64,000 nt of DNA from Ignelater luminosus (taxonomy: Eukaryota; Arthropoda; Insecta; Coleoptera; Elateridae), in NCBI GenBank assembly GCA_011009095.1, contig VTPC01090589.1:799053-863052 (forward strand), written 5' to 3'. Positions 1 through 12,650 of the stretch are shown piece after piece. The notes beneath the pieces are model-generated. The model did not search any database and was not told the origin of the DNA. It saw only the letters and a program-made list of their open reading frames with translations. Numbering within the stretch: position 1 is the first letter of the stretch; the number at the start of each line of letters is the position of its first letter. A program made the translations under genes and the position numbers.

Positions 1-3000
1 TAACCACGGCATAACTAGCTTTCGACTAGTAGAAGGATCTTTTGAATTCTTTTATATCCTTCCTCCTTATAAAGGTTAAAAAAACAAATGAGTATTGATC
101 TTATTTAAATACGTTCTTTTTACCACAAAGAGTTTTCCGTAATACTAGCAGATATGAGTTTTTTCCTTATTTTGCGTACGGTAAATATTTAAACAGGAAA
201 ACCGAATAATAGGAGTGAAGTCAGATTGTTAAAAATAAAATTTGATTTTTTATTTGTAGTAACTCTCAACTTTAATGTAACATAACATAACATTTCCCAA
301 TAATAATAATATTTCGTTGTTGTCGTAAAGATAGTTAAATGGAAGGAGAATTTTAATGTAAATAATTATTAGGAAAATTAATAAATACAGATATTTTAAA
401 AGTTTATTAAAGGCTTTATAGGATTAAGGTTCACATATAAATTTCATTAATAATTTAAAATTTTCCAAAGTTAGGCTTTCAAGATTAAAGTGGGATTTAT
501 TAAGTTTATAACTTAAAAATAACCTAAAGAGATTTTTATGGTAAAATTGATTTTACTAAATAAATACAAGACGATGCAAAATAGTAGAAAAAACGTTGAC
601 TTAAGATTTTTGTTTACCAAGAAAAAGATGGGTGATGCATTAACATACCGGGTGTAACAAACAAAATTTATACTGGGTGGTCATGCATGAATTTGCTGTA
701 TTTGTCTAGAAATATGATTTTTCTCGTTTATTTTATTTTAAATATCGTATTTTGTGTATTCATTTTCAGGATCTGCAGTTTGCTGTTTCCAATATCTAAT
801 TTCTTTATTTACTGATAAAAATATTCAGAACATTTAAAAATTGGAAGCGTGAAATAAGCATAGAAAACCATTGATAGATAGAAACTAGAAATATACAAAA
901 TGTTGCGTTAACAATAAACAATTAGTAGTAGATCACTTTCGGTGTAATCAAAAATGGGAAAAACATGATTTCTATGTCAACTAATGCAAAATCATCATTT
1001 ATTTTGATATTCCTAGAAATAGAGACCCCAAAGAAAGTGCATTAAATCTCTGTTACACTCGGTATAAATAAATGATATTAATAGAGTAAGTACTGGTCGG
1101 AAAGTTATTATACAGAGAAAAAAAAAACTTCATTTATTGTTCTGCGCGTAAAGATTCAAAATCAAAACTTCTTTTCTGATGCTATTAACTACTCTCCAAA
1201 ACGAAAAAGTAAGTCACGTACTTCATATATCCAATTTTACAGGCTAGTTTTCCCTCTTGCATTTCTATGGTTTCCACAAAATAAATGTTCGGGAAAAAAC
1301 TAGAATGAAGGTGATTAATTATGTGTATTCAATCCATTCATTCAAAAGTATAAGCTTGCTATCGTCGATTTCTCCATTGTCGGTTGAAATTTCGACATCT
1401 TTATTATCTGTTATTACCTTTTGTTTTCGTTAATTTTAGTATGTGCATAAAGATCCGAATTGCATTAATCAATTTATATTATTTCATCAAAATCGCCAAA
1501 TTTAATTTGTGCCGTTTCACTCAGTAAAGTATTTTACAAGGGCACATTGTGTATTATTCATGGTTCAAACGTGGACCTTTTCAAAAATTCTCACCTTTAT
1601 TCCATTTTTTTTATAAATGAGATGTTTACAGCAAAAATTAGGGTATAATTTTTATATTGGAAGTAAAACTTTTTAGTTGGGGAAAAAAGTATAAGATTGA
1701 ATTTAAAAATCAGCATAAATTGACATCCTCCGAATAAATTTGAAATTTCAAGTTTGAAGTTGATAACTTAGGTACTAAATTTTTACAGTTACATTTATTT
1801 GCTTCTATGCCGAGAAGTGGTAGAATAAGATTTTAGTTCTATAAGAAATAGATCGTAATATTTCTTCATTATTTATTTTCCCAGAATGCTAGTTTCTCGT
1901 ATACTAAAGATTTTCTTCTGAATAAGATAGTTTACTTGTTAGAAAGTCTTGTGGGTTTTAGCAAAGTACGGGTGGGTGTGTCAGTTAACGCAAACGCGTA
2001 TACCCAAATGAGACGGGTCGGCGCCACAAGAGTAGCACAACACTTGGGGGGGCTAAATAAGCAAGCAATAGAAGCTTGCTGATGCTGAGTTTCCAGAGAT
2101 TCCAGGGCTGGAAATTTGCATTTGTCGCGTTATCTGGTTCTGATATAACAATTCAAATGAGAAAATCAAGATGCTTCTGCCGATCGAACTTTACGTTCTG
2201 TATTTCTTTACTGCTAACGGTGTTCGATAACAAAGCCAACTCTTTTATCTCTGAGAGTTTTTGATTGCTTTTAATAGATGTTGGTGTTGAATAGACAGAT
2301 ATCAGTATGTCGTTAGACTTTTATTAAATAACTTATTTTCAAAAAATAAATGTGGGTCAAATATTAAAATTTTATATGCAACTCTTTTTGTTTAAATTGT
2401 AATAACACAAAACATATGGGTTATTTAACGTAAGTTATGAAAAATTCCACAGAAAAATAATTTTATTATAGAAAATGAAAAAAGAAATTCTATAACTTAC
2501 GTTAGGATTAGTTTAGGCCGCAGTAAATCAATGCCTTCTTTGAAACTGATAATGTATGCTAGGTTATGATTATCAAAATATTTTTTTCTGAAGTCTCGTT
2601 TTGATTTTCTTTTAATAATAATATTAATTCCTGCAGTAATTTTAGAATTTCTATATAAACCTAAAATACTAATATAACGTCATAACCGTTTCGAATTACA
2701 AATCAAATCTCAATTCCAGTTTATTAATCATTTTATCCGGATTGGATCATCTATCTACATTACTACTTTCATCGATACCTTTAGGCATGTAAACCAAGAA
2801 CTGAGTTTATTTTAGCAGAGAGATTTGATTTTTATTTAGTAATTTCATCTTGTCAACAAATACAACTGACGGATTTGCTTACTATTCATATTATATAATA
2901 AGTCACTAAATATTAAATATATAAATATTTCAAAAAGTGAACAAAAAATTGCAATGTTCTGTTTAAATGTAAATTATATCAGAGATGCAAATTCACAAAG

Positions 3001-6000
3001 TCAGACTCGTTTTAAGGGCCGAAATGGCGTGAAATCCCAAAATTTACAAAAATTGAGATATTGGGGTTCTTATTTCCTTTCTTGAGATTTAAAAAACTTT
3101 AGAAATAGCCTGGGAAATTTTTAGTTTTCAAATATTTTTAGCTGAAACAGACTACTCAAAAAAGTAAAACCAGCATGCAGATAAATTTGAAAATCATGCA
3201 ATAATAATGAAATTTCAAGCTTTTATTGTTTTGAAATGTTTGGGCATTCCTGGAAAGTCTTCATTATCAGTCAGACATTGCTTCTCATAATCTCTTTGTA
3301 TCTTGATTCTTGACTTGTGAAAATACATTTTTACCAAAACATCTGCAATTTTGATTTTTCAGATCTCTGAGAGTCTTTCTTCATCAATTATCAATGTTGT
3401 TTAGACACATTCTCATTATTTCTTATTTGGGCATAGCTGTTCTAAATGTTAAGCGAGACTTTAATCAAGAAGATTGTCTAACTTTCTTGGTGACGCTTTT
3501 TGATACTTTTCAGAAATTTATATTTAGCTCAAATATAGTAATACTAATCTAACATTCAAAGTAAATACGATAATCCCAAAAATTTAGAAACACCTAAATC
3601 CCAATACCACAAGTAATAGAAAATCTAAAAATTCTAGAAATAGAACAAATCAAAACCAAACTGAACTAGACACGATTTCCATGATGGTTTTCCAATAGTA
3701 TTTGCCATGTTCTCAATTACTTTATGGAGGCAGCTATAACACAAAAAAAATCATTAATGAACTACAAAGTATATAAAAAACCTATTGGCAAAAATATTGT
3801 ATCTTCATGAAATTGAAGAATTGACCATTGACCTTGACCACATAAAAACAAAGAAAACTGCTTTTTGACATCTTTAAAGCACTTACAACTATGATCCACA
3901 TAATAACACAGTGCAATAGCAAAATCTTGAAATAAGATTTCTCAACAGAAATCGATAATATACGACCAATATAATCTATTACGCTAGGTTAAAGTCAAAC
4001 AAGTTTTATTCTCAGTTCAAAAATTTGTGAAAGATTGATTTTTACATATTTCTCGAATTTGTGTTCAAGGCCTCAACTGCTATTGTCATTTTAGCACCCT
4101 ACCTTCAATTGTAGAATGGTCGAATTTCTCGGATATTTAAAAATTTGATATTTTCGAGCCTTTTTACAACTAATACTCCAAGGTATCGAATGAAACAAGA
4201 AAAATCGAAAATTGCACCTACTCGATTTATATTTCGAGTCATTATGAACCATTGCTTACAAAAAGGTTCTATCTTAATCGGACGTCTCGTTCTGGAAATA
4301 TACAGGAAAAGGCATCTTCTTCTAAATGCGAGCTGCTAGCTATACAACAAAAGAAAATCGAACTTTACCTACAGCAAACTTTTTTAGAGGTGGCTTCCTA
4401 TCGTATACTCAATTCTTGAGGCGATTGGCAAATGTTTAGTGTTCTTTTGTCATTGTTCAAAAATGGTTGAAATTGGCGATAGTCTTTTGCGTTTTACCAA
4501 GAAACTCATCTATTTTTGTTATTGGGAAAACAGCTTTTCAAGTCTAATTTTGCAAAACCTGAGCGCTATACTTGTTCTGCACACTTATTCCTAAGTAGAA
4601 CAAAATCCCAAAGTCCCATTTCGATATCGTTCGAAACGCGTATGGACCAAAATTTGTTCAAGTGTATTCCTTAAAGACAGCGCTTTAATTCCCGATCCTT
4701 TAACGTTGCGCATAATGATAGGGGAGACTTTAGTCGTTTTTGATACTATCGTAATGCCCATTGAGATCATTTTTTAAATCTAAAGTGTAAGTATTTTGAA
4801 TTGATATGTTCATGAGTGTTATTCCTTTTGATCTAAGCTACAACTTTGTCCAGACAATGTGAAGAATGACATTATAAACTTTGCCCTAACCTACAGGAAT
4901 CTCTTGGGGAATAGACTCGTTTGGTCACATATTACCGATTTTCGTTGAAGAATCTCATTTCGAAATCCTCACTGTGATAATTATTCATAGAGGACTAATG
5001 TATCTGTGATTTGGCTTATGAGACCCAAATCACGTTTTTCCCCAACAATATTGTTCTAACTGTTCTTGAGGTATAAGTTAGATTTCTCAAAATGCGGTTT
5101 TTGAACGTCTAGCTAAGTATTTGTTTGGCTCGATTCACAATCAAGTGTGGTAAACCTTGTCTTTTTTTCCTCGATATTCAGCCAACACAAAAATGAAAAT
5201 ATGAAGATGGTCAGTTTGGCATTGTCTTGAGATAACCGTATCTACTAGCGAATATTAAAAGTAAGATGGCCAAAATGTTACTTGACCATATTGGAAGGAT
5301 AGCTCGCTTGAATGTAACCAGCACTAATGAAAACACTTCGTCGTAGTAAAAAAGTCACAACCTTGAGTGGTAAAACATATAAGACCTCCTTTGATACTAA
5401 AAACAATTTAAAACAAGCTTTCGAAACAGTTTGTAAATGTTGCTTTAAATATTTGAATCAAACTTAACAACGAAAATGCTAATCTTCTTACCAGATAAAG
5501 TTGTGATATTTTATTCAAATGACTAGAACACATTAACATGATCCCAAGTTCATCTGCAGGGAAAAATTTTATTGTTGAACAAGGAGTTTTCAGCTCTAGT
5601 AGAGTTGTTCAGCATTAGTAATGCTAAGAGTTGTAAGACGAGTACTTTTTGATTTTTCCCATGAGACAGGGTTGGCCAAGATCATATATTCTAAATGCTG
5701 TTCTACAGGGTTTTGATCTTTGTAGTACCTACAGTATTTATATCTATGTAAAACAAAACAAACTGTATGAGATCATTAGCAATATTACAGTACAAATTAA
5801 AAACTTCCCATTGCCTGTGATGAGACTTTCTGAATATGCCGTAATAGGCCAAAACGCTAGAAAAAAGAGTATAAATAGTTTTTTTCGAAAGAAAGCAAAC
5901 TTGAGAAGCAAGTTTTATAGACGAAACAGACAGAAGTGGGAAGGTGATTTACTTGATATATAAATAGAATGTCTGAGGGGTTTTGAAAATGAAAGTTCTA

Positions 6001-7773
6001 TTTTTTGATAATAGATTATTTTGTCTCTTATGGTTACAAATTGTTAATCTGTTTACGGGATAGTATTCGGAGCCCCGTGGACATCGTTGTAGAAATGTAG
6101 AAAGTAGAGATTTATTTAATAGAATATAGATTCCCTGGCGTTTTTGAGTACAAAATCTTGGTCTTAGAAAGAAAACTGCTTTTATTTTGCTTTGATCACC
6201 TGAAAAACGAGAAATATATCTATTTGCAATGGACTCGTTTGGCAGGTACTAAATAGTCTATTTAAGAATATTTTAATAACCCTATCCAATCCTTCTAGAT
6301 AATAATATTTAATCTTCTAGACCGTTCGTATCGAAGACGTATCAAAATAACTTTATGATATCCTTTGAATACCTGCTATGCCATTTTAACGCCTGAGGCA
6401 AAGGAAGACATTAATGAGTGTATTCCCGGCCTTAGGTAACTTTTCTTAAGCTCGGTTAATACAACTTAATAAACCGGCCGTTTCTTCAGTTCTGTATAGA
6501 AGTTAACCACAGTAATACATCATATTTCTATTTCTACAATATTTCATTCAGGAAAAAACTAAACATAGTGTTATTCGAGGACATTTTTCTTCTACAGCCT
6601 AAAAACGTTCATTCATAAATATTTCTTTATAAACGTCAAAATGCTCAAAACCCCGAGTAACATGAATTTTATCTAGAACTTTAAGAAAAAAATGTCTTGT
6701 TTTTTTTAACCAGAGGTTATTGAACAAAAGAATTCTGGAAAATGAAAAGGCAGATTTTAAAATTTAAAATCAACGATACTTTCTTTATATAAGTCGATCT
6801 CTAGACTTTGTTAAAAAAAATTACTTTCCTTTTGTGCAAAGTATGTGGAATGTTAACACAATTGCTCAATTTTCCTTATTGGAGATCATTAGTAAGCCCT
6901 GAATATTCAAAAAGCCTACCACGATCTGGTGGTTTTCTATTCACGGTAATTTACATATATTCATGGATTTAGTTGCCCTCTCAGAATCTCTTAATATAAG
7001 GCACTTAATTTTGTGAATTCTTCCATAATACGTTGAAAACATTTCATGTGAGATAATAATTTGTTTAATGCTGAAAATAAATCTGATTGCGTAGTAACAA
7101 TAATAAATTTGTTCTGAATAATAATTTATTGCATGTAAAAACGAAAATAGGAAACGTTTAAGTTTACGCTAGAAAAACACTTATCAGTAGTGTCATCAGA
7201 ACCGTGTTATTTTTTGTATGTTGTTTTATCTCTTCATGAATGGCTTGGCTGACTAGATTAAAAGCAAACATGCTACTGAAGCCAGCCATTTTCTAGAAAT
7301 AATAAATCATAATTTATAGAAAATCCAAGGAAGTGATTCACTCAGCTTTAAAAATACTTTTTCAAAGATGTAACTTTCAAAACAACGACACTGCTTATAG
7401 TTTATGGCCATGTTTTAATCTATAAAGGTCTTTTCTTCTAAACGTTATGAAGTAAACATATGCATTGCAGATAAGCTTCCTCTGGTAACTTTTCTTTACG
7501 AAAGGACAACATAAAGAATAATGAAACTTGACACAACAGTTAAGAAACCTAATAAGTAAAGAGTTGTAAAGAGTATTTTACTGGAAGTACATCTACTCTT
7601 CCTGTTAGTGCTTATATAGGAATCTTATTTTCAAATTATTTCTCGATCACTGCCAAGCATAATTTAAGAATCATAAATTACGGGAGAATTAATTTTCTCT
7701 CCCTTCATGCTAATATGACATTTTGGCCGTTTTTGACATTTAAATTATTTTGATCCGTTTCCATCATTGTCTA
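1..7773. other. AT-rich region without recognised genes
   Basis: Mostly A/T-rich DNA with poly-A and poly-T runs and stops in every frame. The longest frame with a start (5649-5963, 104 codons) resembles no family I know and is within the length expected by chance at this base composition. A short GC-richer patch lies around 1966-2055. No transposon termini, RNA gene or splice-supported exon could be recognised on either strand. Confidence 0.6.
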
Positions 7774-8679
7774 CGAGGTTTGTTCAAAAAGTATTGCGAA
7801 TTTTGAATTTCCGCGGGTTACGTATATTCGATTTTCGATTTTTTTGTGGCGTTATGTTGGTACTCATGTCCCTCATTTATGCCGAAAAGTTCGGCCATTT
7901 TGAATGTTTAGTTAATTTTTGACAGCTGTTTTGCTTGGACTTGTTTTGGCTCGTCTTCGATTTTTGCCTATTCCAAAAAATGGATCAAAGAATCTATATC
8001 AAATTTTGTGTGAAAAACAAAATTAAGTGCACGGACGCATTCCGAATGTTGACTGTGGCATATGGTGAAGCTACCTTGGACTGAAGCAACGTTTATCGGT
8101 GGTACAAAATGTTCTCAGAGGGCCGAGAAGATGTGAACGACGAAGAGCGTGCTTTTGGTTTTGCTTACAGTTTTCTTTGATTGCAGGGGCGTGGTGCATT
8201 ATGAGTTCTTGCCACAGGGTAGAACGGTCAATAAGGAATATTACCTGCAAGTTATGCGCTAGAAACGTCCGGATTTGTGGAAGAACAAAAATTGGCTTTT
8301 GCACCATGATAACGCCCCTGCTCACACATCGTTGCTTGTGCGCGAATTTTTGGCCAAAAACAACACACTAATGATGCCGCAGCCACCGTATTCCCCAGAC
8401 CTGGCCCCCTGTGACTTTTTCGTGTTCCCGAAACTGAAGAGGCCCATGAAAGGACGACGCTACGCTACGATTGAGGAGATAAAGATGGCATCGAAGAAGG
8501 AGCTGAACAAGATCACAAAAAATGATTTTTTGAAGTGCTTCGAGAATTGGAAAAAACGTTGGCACAAGTGTATAATATCTGATGGGGATTACTTTGAAGG
8601 GGACAAAATAGATATTCATGAATAAATAAATAATTTTTGAAAAAACACAAAATTCGCGATACTTTTTGAACAGACCTCG
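7774..8679 (+). mobile_element. Mariner A, internally deleted (906 bp)
   Basis: The element is bounded by TIRs that begin CGAGGTTTGTTCAAAAAGTA on the left and, reverse-complemented, CGAGGTCTGTTCAAAAAGTA on the right. They match with two differences over about 32 bp. A TA dinucleotide flanks both ends (7772-7773 and 8680-8681), as expected for the mariner target-site duplication. The usual mariner length is about 1.3 kb, so roughly 0.4 kb of the middle is missing. With intact ends this is a plausible non-autonomous derivative. Confidence 0.93.
7980..8625 (+). pseudogene. Mariner A transposase, deleted and frameshifted
   Basis: Transposase of the DD34D mariner family, which cuts and pastes its element at TA sites. 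Translation from 7980 (MDQRIYIKF) gives an N-terminal helix-turn-helix region containing an in-frame TGA after GEATLD. The frame then breaks after NDEER. The C-terminal half resumes around 8190 (RGVVHYEFLPQG) and is open from 8275 to 8625. It carries the second catalytic motif HHDNAPAH and the third, YSPDLAPCDFF, 34 residues apart. The segment with the first catalytic Asp (normally in a DE(T/S)W motif) and the preceding WVP-type linker is deleted. The protein cannot be functional. Subfamily not assigned with confidence. Confidence 0.9.
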
Positions 8680-8968
8680 TATCTTTTATGCTCATTAATT
8701 CGGAAACATCCTTGACAGCTTTTTTACATTCTGTCTAATGATATTTAATACTCTTCTAATGCGAATTTTCTAAATTGACATTCCAATTTCCAATCAGTAA
8801 TAGACACAACTCCACAGTAACTACCAAAGTAAATCCAGACCTCCAGTACCTAATCTTCCCATCGGAGTGAATTCGAACTAATAAGCTTTGATGAACTTTT
8901 TCGTGAAGTAAAGGTTAAAACAAGTTTGAGGGCAACTGCAATTTTGATGTTAAACTGGAGATTCTTGA

Positions 8969-9371
8969 TCAGCAGTAGCACGACAACGCTTGGTGGGTCT
9001 TCCGCCATTTTGATGCGTTTCTCATTTTTATTCTCCAATTCGTAATTCCCAGAGTTTTGATGTCTTTTTCTACCTGGTGCATATATCTAAGTTTCGGTCT
9101 TCCTATAGATTTCTTGCCAAGTGGTCCTTGTTTTGTTATTCTTTTTGTTGGTTCTTTATCTTTCATTCTTTTTATATGTCCTACCCGTCTAAGACGTTCC
9201 AGCTTTATAAATGTAACGACATCGGGTTCTCTATACGAAATTATATCGTCTTCGCCATAGCCCATTTTCCATTATTCCTCCATAAATTTGGCGCAGAATT
9301 TTCATCATTTCTGGTTGTAGTCTAAGTTTTAGTTCCATACACAAGGACAGACAGACCTTATTAAAGTTGTA
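8969..9371 (-). pseudogene. CFDP2-like non-LTR RT, C-terminal part (3' of mariner B)
   Basis: Minus-strand C-terminus of an endonuclease/reverse transcriptase of the type often annotated in insects as craniofacial development protein 2-like. Reading down from 9371 there is a degraded stretch ending LRQIYGGIMENGLWRRRYN, then EPDVVTFIKLERLRRVGHIKRM, a GRPKLRY motif and a closing W-R-K-THQ tail before the stop at 8969. The layout (IYGG.., RLR..GHI.RM, G(R/K)..GRPK.R..) is the conserved tail of this ORF2 family. At least one frameshift is present near 9250-9300. It continues on the far side of mariner B (from 10539), so the two pieces are one gene split by insertion. Clade unresolved; RTE-like is my best guess. 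Confidence 0.85.
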
Positions 9372-10538
9372 ATGGAAGTCCGGAACAAAGTATCGGCTCC
9401 ATCTAGCGGTGTAAAACTTAAAGTGTTTGACATAAACAAACAAAAATTTGTGTGCTAATTTTTTGAACATCGATTAATCAATTATCAAAGCTCGAATTAT
9501 TTTGGTTGTGAAATGGATCGCCAGCAAATGCAAGCTTCAGTGAGTGACATTCATCAACGTCATTTCATCAAGATTTCCGTTCTGGCTGGCAAGACAGCGG
9601 CAGAAATCCATCGCGACTTAAAGAAGGCATTAAATGGACGTGAGTTTCATATAAGAACCGTAGAAAGATGGGTGCAAAAAATCAACGAAGGACGACATGA
9701 CGTCGAAGAAGGTCGTGCCTCAAAAAACATCAAGATTGATTAAATCAAAGAGCTCTTCAAGGAATCAAAAGTATGGAGTGTGAGAGAAATTGTACGCCGA
9801 CTTGACTTGCCCAAGACCACTGTGCACGAAATTATAACCGAAAAATTGAAAATGAGCAAGTTGTCGTGCAAGTGGATACCCCATGTTCTAAACGAAGATC
9901 AAGTTCAAGCTCGAATTGGTGCCTGTCGACATAACCTCCTTCGCCATCGTCACAATTCAAGACTAATCAAACGCACATTGGCTATTGACGAGTCCTGGGT
10001 CAGCCTGTATACCCAGCCCAAACAGAACCGAACGCGTGCTTGGGTACAAGCAGGTGAGCAGTCGCCCGAAGTTGTCGCTCAGGGCATACACGACTCCAAG
10101 CAAATGCTCACCATGGCCATGGATTCTGGAAGAAGGGCAATGTTGCACCAAAGAAGTGTATAGAGACTTCCTGGAAGCCAATGTTCCGAACTAGATGATC
10201 GCCTGCGATTACCGACATGCCATGATTGAACACGACAATGCTCGTCCACATGTGGCTGATGTCGTTACGAAATGGCTCGGTGAAAACGATGTGGACACTT
10301 AGGTTCAACTGCCCTACAGCCCCGATCTACAGCCCTGTGACTTCAATTGTTTTGGTCCATTGAAGCATAGGTTTGGACGACACGTTAGCGTTGAAGAATT
10401 ATGCGCTTTAATTACCCGTGTTTGCGAAGTGGGTATGGCTGAGGGGCTCTCTCAGAATGGAGATTACTTTGTTTGTAGCATTTGCTGTTTTCTTTTTATT
10501 CAATAATAAATTTGCGACACTTTCATCCGGACTTCCTA
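9372..10538 (+). mobile_element. Mariner B, inserted into a non-LTR retrotransposon
   Basis: TIRs share GGAAGTCCGG at both ends (left from 9374, right ending about 10536). About 19 of 22 positions match when the right end is reverse-complemented. TA flanks both ends (9370-9371 and 10539-10540). The element is 1167 bp. It sits inside the minus-strand RT coding sequence: the RT text YLGSLITRDNNVSEEI is read just above 10540, and its continuation (LYK-type region, then IYGG) just below 9371. Mariner B is therefore younger than the retrotransposon. Its TIR differs clearly from those of the other mariners in the window. Confidence 0.88.
9513..10506 (+). pseudogene. Mariner B transposase, stops and frameshift
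   Basis: DD34D-type transposase starting at MDRQQMQASV. N-terminal helix-turn-helix region to about 9740, in-frame TAA at 9740-9742, then the same frame continues through a second helix-turn-helix (REIVRRLDLPKTTVHEII). The linker WIPHVL is present, as is the first catalytic motif AIDESWV. A frameshift near 10115 moves the reading to a frame containing ILEEGQ and KEVYRDFLEANVPN. After a stop, another shift leads to EHDNARPHVAD and PYSPDLQPCDF, with 34 residues between the two Asp and one in-frame TAG between them. All three catalytic Asp can be located but the gene is dead. The DFNCFGPLKHRFG tail is divergent from the other mariners here. Confidence 0.85.
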
Positions 10539-12650
10539 TATATAGCTGGCATTTTGTTTTGCATAGGTTTTGTTTACTGAGCGAATTTCTTCACTGACGT
10601 TATTGTCACGTGTGATTAAAGAACCCAGGTAGGTAAATTGTTGTACTTCTTCAATATTACTGTCGTATTTCGGTTATTGTTGGATTATAGGCATGTATGT
10701 ACTTGGTGTTGGTTTGGTTTATTTTTAGGTCACTCGCTTCGATCACGTCTCTTCTAGATCTTGTGACTACTTACTACCTGGACACTTCTGTTTCTTATTG
10801 TGCCTCTTGTATTAATTTCTGAATCTCTTATTACTTTATTCAGCGTTCTGTTAAATAATGTGCAAGATAGTGCGTCGTCTTACCTTAATCCCTTTCTTAT
10901 ATGCAGAGCTTCTGTTGCTTCGTTTTGTATCCTAGTCATACTTTCTGTTTCAAGTGTTTCTTGTATTGCCTGTATTAGGAAATTTCTAGAGATACTGTCA
11001 CATGCGCTTTCAAAATCAATAAATAAGTGATGAGTATCTATAGTATCTTCATAAATCTTTTCCAAGATTTGGCGTAGGATAAATATTTGGTCGGTGGTCG
11101 GTCGGTTTTATCAGCAGAAGCCACACTGATACGCGCCAACGATGTGTTCCGCGTATGGTCTTAGCCTTTCATACAGGATGTTGGAAAGTACTTTATAAAT
11201 ATATTATGTTCAGAAGCGTTATCTTTCTATAAATTTTCACACAGAAGTTGGTCGCCTTTCTTATGTGGTGGTACTATGATTCCAAGATTCCATTCTTGTG
11301 GTAGTTGTTTTGTTACCCAAACTTCAGCTAGTACTTGGTGCATTTTTGAAGTTAGTCGTTTTCCTCCTTCTTTTATTAGTTCTGCTGTGATTGACTTTAT
11401 TATTTTCAGCTTTTTTTTTATTGCAGATGTTACTTCTTCTAGTATCAGTGCTTTCCTTTCTCTGTCATTGCTATAGCCACTGTAATTTGCTCTATTGCTT
11501 TGTTACTGCTCTTTCCTAGCTCTATTTTGTAATATTTGGTCCATCTTTGTAGAAGCTTTTTTTGTTCTGTTAGGTTGTTCCCATCTTAATCTTTGCACAT
11601 TGATGTTCGCGGTTTGAATTCTTTATTGTTTCTCCTGATTTTCTGGTAGAATTTCCTTGTTTTTGATTGCTTATTTAAAGTTTCTATCTCTTGCAGTTCT
11701 CTGTTCGTACTGACCTTTTTTATCTTTATGAGCCCATTTTTCTTTTTTTTCTCAGTGACTTGTATTCCTCATCCATTCTTCTAGTTCTACGGCTTTGTTG
11801 GATTCTTCTATATGCCTTAATTCTTCTTTTCGTTATATCTGTACATTCTTTGTCAAACCATTCATTTTTCCTGGTTCCGTGGCTTTCTTTTCAACCGAAT
11901 GTCTCTTCTGCTTCCTGGATGATTCTTTTGCACGTCTTCCATTCCTGGTTTATATCTTCGTTTCTCTCTATATCTTGAGATCTTTCGTTTATGTTTTCTT
12001 TATATATTTTGTTTTTGTCGGAATCTTTAAGGTTTTTGTATGTTATATGTTTTTCTAGATCCTGCGTTTTGCTTGATATTTGAGTTCTTAGCTCTCACTT
12101 TAGTTTGTACCATGTAATGGCCAGAGTCGGCGACTTTTAACATTTATGGCATCTGATTGGTCTACTATGTACACCGTATTACCATCGGAAGATCTCCAGG
12201 TACATTTGTGAATGTCCTTCCGTTTAAAGTATATGTTTACGATCATCATATTAAAGGAGGCTGCTAGATTTATCAGCCTAGTACCGTTGTCGTTTGATTC
12301 CTTGTGGAGACTGTGCTTGGTATTGAGTTTTTCTCCCAACTTTCGCGTTAAGATCTCCTAAAATTATCTTGGGACAAGCTTGGTAGCTTGTTTCGAGTTC
12401 TTCGTGAAATTGCTCTTTAGTTTCTCTTCGGTTGAAGCTGAAGAAATTCCCTTTGAGTCTCAATGTGTACATTTTGGGGTTGGAGTCTTTGGAGTCTTTT
12501 ATAAGGTGTTTAACTCTTTTAGTCAGGATGAAAGGATTCCCGATCCTATCCATTTCATCTCATGGAGCGCGGTCTAGTTCATTCAGTAGATTCTGGACGG
12601 CACCTAATCTGAGGATTTAACGTTCCATGTTGCAATGCCTAAATCGTGTC
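10539..12650 (-). pseudogene. CFDP2-like non-LTR endonuclease/RT, N-terminal and RT parts
   Basis: Minus strand, 5' end near 12650 (IATWNVKS, the usual start of the AP-type endonuclease). It runs through IGSGIL, KIILGDLNAKVG (about 12350), HSLHKESNDNGTRLINLAAS and KDIHKCTWRSSDGN (about 12180-12330). The region 11100-12100 is heavily degraded. The RT core is readable at 11065-10800: LEKIYEDTIDTHHLFIDFE (motif A), then ALHIRKGLR followed by a TAA where family members have Gln, then DDALSC and LNKVIRDSEINTRGTI. The YADD catalytic box expected next is absent: RNRSVQV passes to a stop and then RRDVIEASDLKINQTNTKY. It ends against mariner B at YLGSLITRDNNVSEEI. It acts, when intact, in target-primed retrotransposition. 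Confidence 0.85.

Noticed and set aside
5649-5963. 104-codon frame with basic C-terminus
   Set aside because: Length expected by chance in 64 kb of AT-rich sequence; no motif, no family resemblance.
9057-9325. Plus-strand frames of 67 and 82 codons
   Set aside because: They are shadows of the minus-strand non-LTR ORF2 C-terminus.
11276-12577. Plus-strand Ser/Phe/Leu-rich frames resembling membrane proteins
   Set aside because: Antisense of the Lys/Glu-rich minus-strand endonuclease/RT; hydrophobic runs are an artefact of reading the wrong strand.
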